DNA of 64,000 nucleotides, from contig NZ_CSTD01000003.1 of the NCBI RefSeq assembly GCF_001053185.1, forward strand, positions 62,001 through 126,000, read 5' to 3'. The notes under the pieces were generated by a model. The model was not told the origin of the DNA, made no database searches, and saw nothing but the letters and a program-made list of their open reading frames with translations. The position numbers were made by a program, and so were the translations under genes. Positions 26,619 through 37,162 of this stretch are shown here, one piece after another (the stretch's first letter is position 1; each line of letters starts with the position of its first letter). The stretch comes from Mycobacterium bohemicum DSM 44277 (GTDB taxonomy: Bacteria > Actinomycetota > Actinomycetes > Mycobacteriales > Mycobacteriaceae).

Positions 26619-27097
26619 TGGTGTCCGGTGCCGTCATCACCGTCGCAGCCGCCGAGTTGCTCGTGCGGCTGCAGGAGCGGCACGGCCCGGTGATGTTCCA
26701 TCAGTCCGGCGGCTGCTGCGACGGGTCGTCGCCGATGTGCTACCCGCGCGGCGACTTCATCGTGGGCGACCGCGACGTGCTGCTGGGCGTCTTGGACGTG
26801 GGCCCCGAGGGCGTGCCGGTGTGGATCTCGGGTCCGCAATACCAGGTGTGGAAACACACCCAGCTGGTCATCGACGTGGTGCCCGGCCGCGGCGGCGGGT
26901 TCAGCCTGGAGGCCCCGGAGGGGATGCGTTTCCTCAGCCGGGGAAGGGTTTTCAGCGACGAGGAGCAGGCCCGGCTGTGCGCCGAACCGGTCATCACCGG
27001 CGCCGGCTACGAGCGCGGCGAGCGCCCGGCGGAGCGCGGTCGGGTGGTGTCAGACGCGGGAACCCGGCCGGGAATGTGCAGCCTCGACCCGCGGTAG
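26618..27097 (+). CDS. DUF779 protein, aldehyde dehydrogenase partner (Rv0459)
   Basis: A 159-residue protein of the DUF779 family. The conserved block is PVMFHQSGGCCDGSSPMCYP, with three cysteines and a histidine that could bind metal; IVDVVPGRGGGFSLEAPEG follows. The start ATG at 26618 overlaps the aldehyde dehydrogenase stop by one base. The family is almost always linked to an aldehyde dehydrogenase gene, so a role in its assembly, protection or regulation is inferred; no activity is established. Confidence 0.88.
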   Translation: MVSGAVITVAAAELLVRLQERHGPVMFHQSGGCCDGSSPMCYPRGDFIVGDRDVLLGVLDVGPEGVPVWISGPQYQVWKHTQLVIDVVPGRGGGFSLEAPEGMRFLSRGRVFSDEEQARLCAEPVITGAGYERGERPAERGRVVSDAGTRPGMCSLDPR

Positions 27098-27116
27098 CGG
27101 CAGTACAGTCGTCACC

Positions 27117-27392
27117 GTGATCCCCCTTCCGCGACCGTGGATTCTCGCCGGGGCGATGCTGATCGGCGCCGCGGTCGGGCTGCTGGCGGGGGTGGGTTGC
27201 ACCGCGGTGCACGTCAGGGTTCGCCCGGAGCTGGCCATCGCGCTGGTGGCGGGGATTCCGACCGTCACCGGGTTGGTCGCCATCCTGTTCTCCGGGCGGC
27301 GCTGGGTGACGATGGTGGGCGCGTTCGTCCTGGCGTTGGCGCCCGGCTGGTTCGGCGTGCTCATCGCCGCGCGGGTGGCCTCCGGTGGCTGA
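27117..27392 (+). CDS. Small membrane protein (Rv0460-like)
   Basis: A 91-residue protein with three hydrophobic helices (about 9-30, 40-57 and 65-85) and short loops. It corresponds by place to M. tuberculosis Rv0460. The GTG start at 27117 lies 19 bp after the DUF779 gene and the end overlaps the next gene by 8 bp, so they form one operon. Function unknown. Confidence 0.78.
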   Translation: MIPLPRPWILAGAMLIGAAVGLLAGVGCTAVHVRVRPELAIALVAGIPTVTGLVAILFSGRRWVTMVGAFVLALAPGWFGVLIAARVASGG

Positions 27393-27945
27393 CGACCGCG
27401 ACCCCGAGTCCAACCCCGGGACCGCGCCGTTCGTCCCGGATTTCTCCGACGACGAGGACACCGGGACCCAGTCGTGGGTGCCCGACTTCTCGGATTCCGA
27501 CGACTCCGGCCCGCTGCCCGCCATCGAGGAGCCGACGCCCGCCGCCGAGGAGGAGGCCGCCGAGGGACACGCGGCGACCGAGTCGGCCGGCGTGCCCGTG
27601 CCGGTCGCCGTCCCGGGCCGCTATGTCTTCGTGAAGTGGTGGAAGCTGCTGCTGGTGATCCTCGGCGTGTGGTTCGTGGCGACCGAGATCGGGCTGGGCC
27701 TGCTCTATTGGTGGTATCACTCCGCCGACGCGCGGGCGCCGCTGTTCGTGGTCCTCGCCTACGTCGTCGCCTGCGTCGTCGCCGCCATCATGCTGGCGAT
27801 GGCGCAGGGTAGGCCGCTCGTGTCGGCGCTGTCGATCGCGGTGATGTCGGCGCCGTTCGCCTCCGTCGCCGCCGCGGCGCCGCTCTACGGCTACTACCAC
27901 TGCGCCCGGGTGGGCCACTGCCTGCTAGGGGTCATTCCGTATTGA
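27385..27945 (+). CDS. Membrane protein with acidic N-terminal domain (Rv0461)
   Basis: A 186-residue protein. The first 75 residues are disordered and acidic, with the imperfect repeat [11 protein letters not shown] / [12 protein letters not shown]. Three transmembrane helices follow (about 90-110, 118-140 and 148-168). The GTG at 27385 overlaps the preceding gene. M. tuberculosis Rv0461 is in the same place before lpdC. No function is known. Confidence 0.82.
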   Translation: MADDRDPESNPGTAPFVPDFSDDEDTGTQSWVPDFSDSDDSGPLPAIEEPTPAAEEEAAEGHAATESAGVPVPVAVPGRYVFVKWWKLLLVILGVWFVATEIGLGLLYWWYHSADARAPLFVVLAYVVACVVAAIMLAMAQGRPLVSALSIAVMSAPFASVAAAAPLYGYYHCARVGHCLLGVIPY

Positions 27946-27968
27946 CGCCTGCCATTAGGGTAGGGGCC

Positions 27969-29363
27969 GTGACTCATTACGACGTCGTCGTCCTCGGGGC
28001 CGGTCCCGGCGGATACGTCGCGGCCATCCGCGCCGCCCAGCTGGGACTGAACACCGCCATCGTCGAACCGAAGTACTGGGGTGGGGTCTGCCTCAACGTC
28101 GGCTGCATCCCGTCGAAGGCGTTGCTGCGCAACGCCGAGCTCGTCCACACCTTCACCAAGGACGCCAAGACCTTCGGCATCAGCGGGGAGGCGACGTTCG
28201 ATTACGGCGCCGCCTTCGATCGCAGCCGCAAAGTCGCCGACGGCCGCGTCGCCGGCGTGCATTTCCTGATGAAGAAGAACAAGATCACCGAGGTCCACGG
28301 CTACGGCCGGTTCACCGACGCCCACACGTTGTCGGTCGAGCTCAACGACGGTGGCACCGAAGAGATCACGTTCGACAGCGCGATCATCGCCACCGGCAGC
28401 AGCACCCGCCTGGTGCCCGGCACGTCGCTGTCGGCCAACGTCGTGACCTACGAGGAGCAGATCCTGTCCCGGGAGCTGCCCGGGTCGGTCATCATCGCCG
28501 GCGCCGGGGCCATCGGCATGGAGTTCGGCTATGTCATGAAGAACTACGGCGTCGACGTGACCATCGTGGAGTTCCTGCCGCGCGCGCTGCCCAACGAGGA
28601 CGCCGAGGTGTCCAAGGAGATCGAGAAGCAGTTCAAGAAGCTGGGCGTCAAGATCCTGACCGCAACCAAGGTCGAGTCCATCTCCGATGACGGCTCGCAG
28701 GTCACCGTGGTGGTCAGCAAGGACGGCAACTCCGAGGAACTCAAGGCCGATAAAGTGTTGCAGGCCATCGGGTTCGCGCCCAACGTCGAGGGCTACGGCC
28801 TGGAGAAGGCCGGCGTCGCGCTCACCGACCGCAAGGCGATCGGCATCAACGACTACATGGTCACCTCCGTCCCGCACATCTACGCCATCGGCGACGTCAC
28901 GGGCAAGCTGATGCTGGCCCATGTCGCCGAGGCCATGGGCGTGGTTGCGGCCGAAACCATCGCGGGCGCAGAGACTTTGGCGCTCGGCGACTACCGCATG
29001 CTGCCGCGGGCGACGTTCTGCCAGCCGCAGGTCGCCAGCTTCGGGCTGACCGAGCAGCAGGCCCGCGACGAAGGCTACGACGTCGTGGTGGCCAAGTTCC
29101 CGTTCACCGCCAACGGCAAGGCGCACGGCCTGGGCGACCCCACCGGCTTCGTCAAGCTGATCGCCGACGCCAAGCACCTCGAGTTACTGGGCGGCCACCT
29201 GATCGGTCCCGACGTGTCGGAGCTGCTGCCCGAGCTGACGCTGGCCCAGAAGTGGGACCTGACGGCCACCGAGCTGGCCCGCAACGTGCACACCCACCCG
29301 ACGCTGTCCGAGGCGCTGCAGGAGTGCTTCCACGGCCTGACCGGCCACATGATCAATTTCTGA
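27969..29363 (+). CDS. lpdC: Dihydrolipoamide dehydrogenase LpdC (Lpd)
   Basis: A 464-residue FAD enzyme, the E3 of pyruvate dehydrogenase and branched-chain ketoacid dehydrogenase and, with AhpD and DlaT, of the mycobacterial peroxynitrite reductase. FAD binds at GAGPGGY (10-16), the redox pair Cys41/Cys46 lies in [14 protein letters not shown] binds at [13 protein letters not shown], and the His-Glu relay is in [14 protein letters not shown] at the C-terminus. The GTG at 27969 gives exactly the M. tuberculosis length. A membrane protein gene follows after 2 bp. Confidence 0.97.
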   Translation: MTHYDVVVLGAGPGGYVAAIRAAQLGLNTAIVEPKYWGGVCLNVGCIPSKALLRNAELVHTFTKDAKTFGISGEATFDYGAAFDRSRKVADGRVAGVHFLMKKNKITEVHGYGRFTDAHTLSVELNDGGTEEITFDSAIIATGSSTRLVPGTSLSANVVTYEEQILSRELPGSVIIAGAGAIGMEFGYVMKNYGVDVTIVEFLPRALPNEDAEVSKEIEKQFKKLGVKILTATKVESISDDGSQVTVVVSKDGNSEELKADKVLQAIGFAPNVEGYGLEKAGVALTDRKAIGINDYMVTSVPHIYAIGDVTGKLMLAHVAEAMGVVAAETIAGAETLALGDYRMLPRATFCQPQVASFGLTEQQARDEGYDVVVAKFPFTANGKAHGLGDPTGFVKLIADAKHLELLGGHLIGPDVSELLPELTLAQKWDLTATELARNVHTHPTLSEALQECFHGLTGHMINF

Positions 29364-29365
29364 GC

Positions 29366-29641
29366 ATGATTCGCACCGACACGGTCGTGGGGGTCATCGC
29401 GGGGGCCGCCGCGGGTTATGTCCTGTGGCTGGCCGCCTTTTCGATCGCCGACGACAACGCCGCCGTGGGGCGCTGGGCCCCGACGGTGCTGCTCGTGTCG
29501 GTGGCGCTGGCGCTCGCCGCCGTGCTGTGGGGCTCGGTGCTGCGCAGGCGCAGGAACTATCTGTGGTCGGGCTTCGGGTTCGGCCTGCCGATCCTGCCGC
29601 TGGCGCTCACGCTGGCCGTGCTGGCCGACGTCTACCTGTAG
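29366..29641 (+). CDS. Small membrane protein (Rv0463)
   Basis: A 91-residue protein with three helices (about 5-25, 35-57 and 68-88) and a basic loop LRRRRNYLW. It follows lpdC by 2 bp and is likely co-transcribed with it, as in M. tuberculosis. It ends one base before the stop of the convergent AhpD-like gene. Function unknown. Confidence 0.8.
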   Translation: MIRTDTVVGVIAGAAAGYVLWLAAFSIADDNAAVGRWAPTVLLVSVALALAAVLWGSVLRRRRNYLWSGFGFGLPILPLALTLAVLADVYL

Positions 29642-30196
29642 CTAACGCGGATTGTCCAGCGGGATGTCCAGTGCCGACATCGTCGCGGCGAGCCCGTCGT
29701 ATTGCGTTGTCAGCAAGCAGAATTCGATGAGCTCTCGGCGGTCGAGGTGGCCGGCGAGCTCGCGCCAGGTGCCGGTGGTGACGGTGCGGTCCTTGACGAG
29801 TTCGTCCGTCGCGCGCAGCAGCGCGACCTGGCGGGCGCTCAGCATCCCCGAGAGCCCGTTCGAGGAGTCGGGCCAGGAGAAGATGGCGGCCTGCTTCTGC
29901 GCGTCCAGCCCCTGCCTGCGGGCCATCCGGCGGTGGTGCTGCAGCTCGTATTCGCACGCCCGCAGGTGCCCGACCCGCAGGATCACCAGCTCGCTGTCGG
30001 TCGCGGGCAGCCGGCCGCGCAGCAGCCGGCCGCTGTAGACGCTCCACGCCAGGAACAACAGCCGGTGCTGACCCAGCGTGGTGAACAGGTGCATCTCGGG
30101 CGCGCCGACCGTGCGCGCGGCCATCTTGGCCATCACCCAGTTGACCGGCCCCAGCTCGCGAAAGCGCCCGGAGGGGATGCGGCCGACGGTGCTCAC
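29642..30196 (-). CDS. AhpD-like carboxymuconolactone-decarboxylase-family protein (Rv0464c)
   Basis: A 184-residue protein with the AhpD fold: ELVILRVGHLRACEYELQHH covers the active-site helix. Only one cysteine is present, but CEYELQHH matches the E-x6-C-x3-H-like arrangement of many CMD-family members, so peroxidase-type or gamma-lactone chemistry is possible. The start at 30196 overlaps the ramB stop by 4 bp, so it is coupled to the acetate regulator. The link to acetate metabolism is from context only. Confidence 0.85.
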   Translation of the reverse strand: MSTVGRIPSGRFRELGPVNWVMAKMAARTVGAPEMHLFTTLGQHRLLFLAWSVYSGRLLRGRLPATDSELVILRVGHLRACEYELQHHRRMARRQGLDAQKQAAIFSWPDSSNGLSGMLSARQVALLRATDELVKDRTVTTGTWRELAGHLDRRELIEFCLLTTQYDGLAATMSALDIPLDNPR

Positions 30197-31617
30197 GGTT
30201 GCTTCACCAGATACGGCGACACGGTGCTGCGGTGCTCGTCGAGGTCCAGCGCGCGGCCCAGCGCCGGGAACGCCCGCTGGGGGCAGTTGTCGCGTTCGCA
30301 GACCCGGCAGCCCGCGCCGATCGGTGTGGCCACTGTTCCTGATTCCCCCGAGACGTCGAGTCCTTCCGAGTACACGAGCCGGTGGGCGTGGCGAAGTTCG
30401 CAGCCCAGGCCGATCGCGAAGGTCTTACCGGGCTGACCATACCGGGCGGCGCGGCGCTCCACGGTGCGTGCCACCCACATGTAGTTGCGGCCGTCGGGCA
30501 TCTGGGCGATCTGCACCAGGATCTTGCCCGGGTTGGCGAACGTCTCGTAGACGTTCCACAGCGGGCAGGTGCCGCCACTGGAGGAGAAGTGAAAGCCCGT
30601 GGCGGACTGGCGTTTTGACATGTTTCCGGCCCGGTCCACCCGGATGAACGAAAACGGCACACCGCGCATCGAGGGCCGCTGCAGCGTGGAGAGCCGGTGC
30701 GCGATCGTCTCGTAGCTCACCGAGTAGAAGGACGACAACCGCTCGACGTCGTAGCGGAAGTTCTCGGCCACGTCGTGGAATTGGCGGTAGGGCAACACCG
30801 CCGCGGCGGCGAAGTAGTTGGCCAGGCCCAGCCGCGCGAGTGTGTGCGACTCGTCGCTGGTGAACTTTCCCTCCTCGACCAACGTGTCGATCAGGTCGCC
30901 GTACTCGAGGTAGGCCAGCTCGGCGGCCAGCTTGAAGACCTGCTGACCCGACGACAGGTGATTGCTGATCTCGAGCGTCTTGGTGCGCGGGTCGTAGCGG
31001 TGCAGCACGGTGTCACCGAGGTCGATCCGCCGGGTGATGTGCACCCCGTGCACCTCGGTGAGCCGGCGGGTCAGCTCGCGGGCCAGGTCCCCGTGGTGCA
31101 GGCGCATCTTGATGGTGAGCTCCTCGGCGGCGGTGTCGAGCTCGTGCAGGTAGTTCTGCCGCTGGTAGAAGTAGTCGCGCACCTCCTCGTGGGGCATGGT
31201 GATCGACCCGGTGCCGCTGCCGTCGGAAAAGCGCTCCTCGGTGGCGGCGGCCAGCTGCGCGGTGGTGATGCGGTAGCGGCGGTGCAGGTTGACGACGGCG
31301 CGGGCGAAGTCGGGGTGGGCGCCGACCACCTCGGCGACCTCCGTCGCGTCGACGTCCATGTCGAGGTCGCGGTCCATGGTGACCTCGCGCAGCTCGGCGA
31401 CCAGCCGGGTGTCGTCCTGGGAGGCGAAGAAGGTCGCGTCCACCCCGAAGACCTCGGTGATGCGCAGCAACACGGCCACCGTCAGGGGGCGCACGTCGTG
31501 CTCGATCTGGTTGAGGTAGCTCGGGGAGATGTCGAGCATCTGGGCCAGGGCGGCCTGGCTGAACCCGCGCTCGCTGCGGAGTTGGCGCACACGGGCGCCG
31601 ACGAAGGTCTTGGCCAT
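30193..31617 (-). CDS. ramB: Regulator of acetate metabolism RamB
   Basis: A 474-residue regulator, the same length as M. tuberculosis RamB (Rv0465c). The N-terminal XRE helix-turn-helix is QLRSERGFSQAALAQMLDIS followed by SYLNQIEHDVRPLT. The middle part is the metallopeptidase-like ImmA/IrrE-type domain, and the C-terminal part (about 350-455) has a cysteine cluster including CRVCERDNCPQRAFP. RamB binds DNA depending on carbon source and represses isocitrate lyase and itself. Sites resembling its motif are seen upstream of both genes here. Confidence 0.95.
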   Translation of the reverse strand: MAKTFVGARVRQLRSERGFSQAALAQMLDISPSYLNQIEHDVRPLTVAVLLRITEVFGVDATFFASQDDTRLVAELREVTMDRDLDMDVDATEVAEVVGAHPDFARAVVNLHRRYRITTAQLAAATEERFSDGSGTGSITMPHEEVRDYFYQRQNYLHELDTAAEELTIKMRLHHGDLARELTRRLTEVHGVHITRRIDLGDTVLHRYDPRTKTLEISNHLSSGQQVFKLAAELAYLEYGDLIDTLVEEGKFTSDESHTLARLGLANYFAAAAVLPYRQFHDVAENFRYDVERLSSFYSVSYETIAHRLSTLQRPSMRGVPFSFIRVDRAGNMSKRQSATGFHFSSSGGTCPLWNVYETFANPGKILVQIAQMPDGRNYMWVARTVERRAARYGQPGKTFAIGLGCELRHAHRLVYSEGLDVSGESGTVATPIGAGCRVCERDNCPQRAFPALGRALDLDEHRSTVSPYLVKQP

Positions 31618-31640
31618 GACCGCCCCAGCGTACCGGCCGC

Positions 31641-31652
31641 TGCAAAGTTGTG
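31641..31652 (-). promoter_or_regulatory. RamB-like site upstream of ramB
   Basis: CACAACTTTGCA on the minus strand contains AACTTTGCA, nine consecutive bases of the RamB motif known from Corynebacterium (AACTTTGCAAA). It lies 24 bp before the ramB start, fitting autorepression. Confidence 0.6.
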
Positions 31653-31781
31653 CTTAGCAGAGTTCACAGCGGCCTGGGTCGAGTCGCAATTGGTATTTGA
31701 CTGGCGTGGTTGGCATGATTCGCATCGGGGCTCCGCGAGACGACTGGGGGCCGCGGGTGGAATGTGAACTGGAGCGATGCC

Positions 31782-32576
31782 GTGAGCCTGGACAAAACAC
31801 TGATGCCGGTGCCCGACGGCCACCCGGACGTGTTCGGACGCGAATGGCCGCTCCGCGTCGGCGACATCGACCGCGCCGGCCGGCTGCGGCTGGACGCGGC
31901 GGCCCGGCACATCCAGGACATCGGCCAGGACCAGCTGCGCGAGATGGGCTTCGAGGAGACCCACCCGCTGTGGATCGTGCGTCGCACCATGGTCGACCTG
32001 ATCCGGCCGATCGAGTTCCAGGACATGCTCCGCCTGCGCAGGTGGTGTTCGGGGACCTCCAACCGGTGGTGTGAGATGCGCGTTCGGATCGACGGCCGCA
32101 AGGGCGGCCTGATCGAGTCCGAGGCCTTCTGGATCAACATCAACCGGGACACCCAGATGCCGTCGCGCATCGCCGACGACTTCCTGGCGGGCCTGCACAA
32201 GACCACGGACGTCACCCGCCTGCGCTGGAAGGGGTACCTCAAGCCGGGCGGGCGCGACGACGCGGCCGAGATCCACGAATTCCCCGTGCGGGTGACCGAC
32301 ATCGACCTGTTCGACCACATGAACAACTCGGTCTACTGGAGCGTCATCGAGGACTACCTGGCGTCGCATCCCGAGCTGATGAGCTGGCCGCTGCGCACCA
32401 CCATCGAGCACGAGGCGCCGGTCGCGCTGGGCGACAAGCTGGAGATCATCTCCCACGTCCACCCGGCCGGCTCCACCGAGCAATTCGGCCCCGGCCTGGC
32501 CGATCGCACTGTTACAACGCTCACATACGCGGTCGGCGACGAGACGAAAGCCGTCGCGGCGCTGTTCGCCCTCTGA
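31782..32576 (+). CDS. Acyl-ACP thioesterase-type protein (Rv0466)
   Basis: A 264-residue double-hotdog protein of the FatA/acyl-ACP thioesterase family. The N-terminal hotdog includes GDIDRAGRLRLDAAARHIQD and the C-terminal hotdog VTDIDLFDHMNNSVYWSVIE, with the Asn/His-type residues of family members (DHMNN). The GTG at 31782 has GGAG 7 nt upstream and gives exactly the M. tuberculosis length; the longer reading from 31764 is unlikely. It hydrolyses acyl thioesters, with acyl chain unknown. It is divergent from ramB. Confidence 0.92.
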   Translation: MSLDKTLMPVPDGHPDVFGREWPLRVGDIDRAGRLRLDAAARHIQDIGQDQLREMGFEETHPLWIVRRTMVDLIRPIEFQDMLRLRRWCSGTSNRWCEMRVRIDGRKGGLIESEAFWININRDTQMPSRIADDFLAGLHKTTDVTRLRWKGYLKPGGRDDAAEIHEFPVRVTDIDLFDHMNNSVYWSVIEDYLASHPELMSWPLRTTIEHEAPVALGDKLEIISHVHPAGSTEQFGPGLADRTVTTLTYAVGDETKAVAALFAL

Positions 32577-32672
32577 TTGCCGCCGCCCGGCGCCGATTGC
32601 CCGAATGACCTGCGGATTTAGGTTACCGGCCGGTAGCTTCTGAAACGGTTAAGTCCTTGGCCGCCTTCGCAA

Positions 32673-32684
32673 GGTTTGCAAACC
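32673..32684. promoter_or_regulatory. RamB-like palindrome upstream of icl
   Basis: GGTTTGCAAACC is a perfect 12-bp palindrome containing TTTGCAAA, the conserved end of the RamB motif. It lies 160 bp before the isocitrate lyase start in a 269-bp gap. RamB is known to bind the icl1 promoter in M. tuberculosis. Confidence 0.6.
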
Positions 32685-32845
32685 GGGGCCGCGGTGTGGC
32701 TGAAATTCGCAACTGAAACGGGTGGACCTGCGACGATGCGCTGTGCCATGGTCGAGTTAGCACACCAGTGAAGTTGAGCCGCCAGCTACCGCCGGTGAGG
32801 CCTCAGCTAAGCCAAACAGTGAAGATCGTTAAGGAGCAATGCCAC

Positions 32846-34132
32846 ATGTCTGTCGTTGGCCAACCGAAGAGCGCCGAGCAGATCCAGCAGGACTGGGACA
32901 CCAACCCGCGCTGGAAGGACATCACCCGCACCTACACCGCCGAGGACGTCGTCGCGCTCCAGGGCAGCGTGGTCGAGGAGTACACCCTGGCCCGCCGCGG
33001 CGCCGAGGTGCTGTGGGACGAACTGCACGACCTGGAGTGGGTCAACGCGCTGGGCGCGCTGACCGGCAACCAGGCCGTCCAGCAGGTCCGCGCCGGCCTC
33101 AAGGCCATCTACCTGTCGGGCTGGCAGGTCGCCGGTGACGCGAACCTGTCCGGCCACACCTACCCCGACCAGAGCCTGTACCCGGCCAACTCGGTGCCGC
33201 AGGTGGTGCGCCGCATCAACAACGCGCTGTTGCGCGCCGACCAGATCGCCACGCTCGAGGGCGACACCTCGGTGGAGAACTGGCTGGCCCCGATCGTCGC
33301 CGACGGCGAGGCCGGTTTCGGTGGCGCGCTCAACGTGTTCGAGCTGCAGAAGGCCATGATCGCCGCCGGTGTCGCGGGGACCCACTGGGAGGACCAGCTG
33401 GCGTCGGAGAAGAAGTGCGGCCACCTGGGTGGCAAGGTGCTGATCCCGACCCAGCAGCACATCCGCACCCTGACCTCGGCCCGGCTGGCCGCCGACGTGT
33501 GCGACGTCCCGACCCTGGTGATCGCCCGCACAGACGCCGAGGCGGCCACGCTGATCACCTCGGACGTCGACGAGGCCGACCGGCCGTTCATCACCGGCGA
33601 GCGGACCCGCGAGGGTTTCTACCGGACCCGCAACGGCGTCGACCCCTGCATCGCGCGGGCCAAGGCCTACGCCCCGTACGCCGACCTGATCTGGATGGAG
33701 ACCGGCACCCCGGACCTCGAGCTGGCGCGCACGTTCGCCGAGGCGGTCAAGGCGGAATACCCCGACCAGATGCTGGCCTACAACTGCTCGCCGTCGTTCA
33801 ACTGGCGCAAGCACCTGGACGACAGCACCATCGCGAAGTTCCAGAAGGAGCTTGCCGCAATGGGATTCAAGTTCCAGTTCATCACGCTGGCCGGCTTCCA
33901 CGCGCTGAACTACTCGATGTTCGACCTGGCCTACGGCTACGCCCGCAACCAGATGAGCGCGTACGTCGAGCTGCAGGAGCGCGAGTTCGCCGCCGAGGAG
34001 CGGGGCTACACCGCGACCAAGCACCAGCGCGAGGTCGGCGCGGGGTACTTCGACCGCATCGCCACCACGGTCGACCCCAACTCCTCGACCACGGCGCTGA
34101 CCGGCTCCACCGAGGAGGGCCAGTTCCACTGA
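32846..34132 (+). CDS. icl1: Isocitrate lyase (glyoxylate cycle and methylcitrate cycle)
   Basis: A 428-residue isocitrate lyase, the length of M. tuberculosis Icl1 (Rv0467). It cleaves isocitrate to glyoxylate and succinate and also acts as methylisocitrate lyase during growth on propionate. The active-site signature KKCGHLGGK carries the catalytic cysteine at about 191, and [16 protein letters not shown] is in the conserved C-terminal part. AAGGAG stands 9 nt before the ATG at 32846. Induction on acetate and fatty acids through RamB is expected. A long hairpin after the stop separates it from fadB2. Confidence 0.97.
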   Translation: MSVVGQPKSAEQIQQDWDTNPRWKDITRTYTAEDVVALQGSVVEEYTLARRGAEVLWDELHDLEWVNALGALTGNQAVQQVRAGLKAIYLSGWQVAGDANLSGHTYPDQSLYPANSVPQVVRRINNALLRADQIATLEGDTSVENWLAPIVADGEAGFGGALNVFELQKAMIAAGVAGTHWEDQLASEKKCGHLGGKVLIPTQQHIRTLTSARLAADVCDVPTLVIARTDAEAATLITSDVDEADRPFITGERTREGFYRTRNGVDPCIARAKAYAPYADLIWMETGTPDLELARTFAEAVKAEYPDQMLAYNCSPSFNWRKHLDDSTIAKFQKELAAMGFKFQFITLAGFHALNYSMFDLAYGYARNQMSAYVELQEREFAAEERGYTATKHQREVGAGYFDRIATTVDPNSSTTALTGSTEEGQFH

Positions 34133-34146
34133 GTTAGTCTGCCGAC

Positions 34147-34196
34147 CAGACGCAGAATCGCACTCCTGGACCCCAGGAGATGCGATTCTGCGTCTG
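34147..34196. terminator. Very long hairpin between icl1 and fadB2
   Basis: Arms CAGACGCAGAATCGCA (34147-34162) and TGCGATTCTGCGTCTG (34181-34196) are perfectly complementary over 16 bp. Inside, CTCCTGG pairs with CCAGGAG with one bulged A and a 3-base loop, making 23 bp in all. There is no T-tract. It may act as a terminator or mRNA 3' stabiliser, or be a mobile repeat (see findings). Confidence 0.7.
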
Positions 34197-34221
34197 CTCG
34201 CGGGTTTGAGAGGAGTGGTGC

Positions 34222-35076
34222 ATGGCGATCGACCGCGTAGGCGTCGTGGGGGCCGGGCAGATGGGATCCGGCATCGCCGAGGTCTCGATCCGCGCCGGCG
34301 TCGCGGTGACGGTGTTCGAGCCCACCGAGGCGCTGATCACCGCCGGCCGCAACCGCGTGACCAAGTCGCTGGAGCGCGGCGTGAGCGCCGGCAAGGTGAC
34401 CGAGCGGGAGCGCGACCGCGCGCTGGACCTGCTCAGCTTCACCACCGACATCGCTGACCTGGCCGACCGCCAGCTGGTCATCGAGGCGATCGTCGAGGAC
34501 GAGGCCGTCAAGGCGGAGATCTTCGCCGAACTGGACCGGGTCGTCACGGACCCCGACGCCGTGCTGGCGTCGAACACGTCGAGCATCCCGATCATGAAGA
34601 TCGCCGCGGCGACCAAGAACCCGCAGCGCGTGCTGGGGCTGCACTTCTTCAACCCGGTCCCGGTGCTGCCGCTGGTCGAATTGGTCTGCACGCTGGTGAC
34701 CGACGAAGCCGCCGCCGCCCGCACCGAGGAGTTCGCGGGCGCGGTCCTGGGCAAACAGGTGGTGCGGTGCTCCGACAGGTCCGGCTTCGTGGTGAACGCC
34801 CTGCTGGTGCCCTACCTGCTCTCGGCGATCCGGATGGTCGAGGCGGGTATCGCCACCGTTGAGGACGTCGACAAGGCCGTCGTCGCGGGCCTCTCGCACC
34901 CCATGGGCCCGCTGCGGCTGTCCGACCTCGTCGGCCTCGACACCCTCAAACTGATCGCGGACAAGATGTTCGAGGAATTCAAGGAGCCGCACTACGGCCC
35001 GCCGCCGTTGCTGCTGCGCATGGTGGAGGCGGGCCGGCTGGGCAAAAAGTCGGGTCAGGGCTTTTACAAGTACTGA
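34222..35076 (+). CDS. fadB2: 3-hydroxybutyryl-CoA dehydrogenase FadB2
   Basis: A 284-residue NAD(P)-dependent dehydrogenase interconverting acetoacetyl-CoA and 3-hydroxybutyryl-CoA. The dinucleotide site is VGVVGAGQMGSGIAEV at the N-terminus. The catalytic His is in LGLHFFNPVPVLPLVE (near 138) with Glu in the same segment, and the C-terminal dimerisation domain includes DRSGFVVNALLVPYL and SHPMGPLRLSDLVGLD. It follows icl1 as in M. tuberculosis (Rv0468), a grouping of two-carbon and fatty-acid metabolism. AGAGGAG precedes the ATG by 8 nt. Confidence 0.95.
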   Translation: MAIDRVGVVGAGQMGSGIAEVSIRAGVAVTVFEPTEALITAGRNRVTKSLERGVSAGKVTERERDRALDLLSFTTDIADLADRQLVIEAIVEDEAVKAEIFAELDRVVTDPDAVLASNTSSIPIMKIAAATKNPQRVLGLHFFNPVPVLPLVELVCTLVTDEAAAARTEEFAGAVLGKQVVRCSDRSGFVVNALLVPYLLSAIRMVEAGIATVEDVDKAVVAGLSHPMGPLRLSDLVGLDTLKLIADKMFEEFKEPHYGPPPLLLRMVEAGRLGKKSGQGFYKY

Positions 35077-35147
35077 CACGCGCCGACGGCGGCCCTGCGG
35101 GACTGCGAATTAGTGTGATCTAGTCGAGCGGACTTTTCCGCGCATAA

Positions 35148-36065
<918 letters not shown>

Positions 36066-36098
36066 CCGGCCGCGGGTGCCGAGGGCGCGGGCCGCCGC

Positions 36099-36962
36099 TC
36101 ACTTCTCGCAGGTGAACTGGCAGACGTCGGTGTAGCCCTGGCGGAACAGCTTCGCGCAGCCGGTCAGGTACTTCATGTAGCGGTCGTAGACAACTTGTGA
36201 CTGGATGGCGATGGCCTGCTCTTTGTTCGCCTCCAGCGCGGCGGCCCAGATTTCCAGCGTCCGGGCGTAGTGCAGCTGCAGCGACTGGGTCCGGGTCACG
36301 GTGAAGCCGGCGGTTTCGGCGTGCTCTTCGACCGACGGAATCGTCGGCAGCCAGCCACCCGGGAAGATCTCGGCCAGGATGAACTGGGTGAAGTGAACGA
36401 TCTCGTGGGTCAGCGTATTGCCCTGCGCCCTGGCGTCTTTGAACGTGGGACGGCAGATCGTGTGCAGCAGCATGACCCCGTCGGCCGGCAGCACCCGGTG
36501 GGCCATGTCGAAGAAGTGGCCCCAGCGCTGGCGACCGAAGTGCTCGAAGGCGCCGATCGAGACGATGCGGTCGACGGGCTCGTCGAACTTCTCCCAGCCC
36601 TCCAACAGCACCCGGCGGGAGCGGGGGGTGTCCATCTCGGTGAACATGGTCTGGACGTGCTTGGCCTGGTTCTCGGACAGCGTCAGCCCGACGACGTTGA
36701 CGTCGTATTTCTCGATCGCGCGCCGCACGGTGGCGCCCCAACCGCAGCCCACGTCCAGCAGCGTCATGCCCGGCTCGAGGTGCAATTTGCCCAGTGCCAG
36801 GTCGATCTTGGCGATCTGCGCCTCTTCCAGGGTCATGTCGTCCCGCTCGAAGTACGCGCAGCTGTAGGTCTGCGTGGGGTCGAGGAACAACCGGAAGAAG
36901 TCGTCGGACAGATCGTAGTGGGCCTGCACATTCCCGAAATGCGGCGTGAGTTGCACGGACAT
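36099..36962 (-). CDS. pcaA: Cyclopropane mycolic acid synthase PcaA
   Basis: A 287-residue methyltransferase that makes the proximal cyclopropane ring of alpha-mycolates, needed for cording and persistence in M. tuberculosis. The SAM-binding motif is [33 protein letters not shown] sequence lies near 35, and the C-terminus LTGCAKLFRQGYTDVCQFTC is that of PcaA. AGAAAGG precedes the ATG at 36962. It converges on umaA with a 33-bp gap. Length is identical to Rv0470c. Confidence 0.95.
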   Translation of the reverse strand: MSVQLTPHFGNVQAHYDLSDDFFRLFLDPTQTYSCAYFERDDMTLEEAQIAKIDLALGKLHLEPGMTLLDVGCGWGATVRRAIEKYDVNVVGLTLSENQAKHVQTMFTEMDTPRSRRVLLEGWEKFDEPVDRIVSIGAFEHFGRQRWGHFFDMAHRVLPADGVMLLHTICRPTFKDARAQGNTLTHEIVHFTQFILAEIFPGGWLPTIPSVEEHAETAGFTVTRTQSLQLHYARTLEIWAAALEANKEQAIAIQSQVVYDRYMKYLTGCAKLFRQGYTDVCQFTCEK

Positions 36963-37162
36963 AACCAAGTGGGCCTTTCTGTATGCGGACGTGGTGAAGG
37001 GGTGCGCCGCCGGCACAACCCGCCTACCCCCGATGCATCCCCTGCATGCTAGCGGTTCGGGCGGCCGAAGTCGCATCCACAAAGCCGGACATGCGTCACA
37101 TTTCGGCGACGGGCGTCAACCCATTCCCGCCCGTCAGGGGCTTATCCGGGCCTGTTCGAGGC

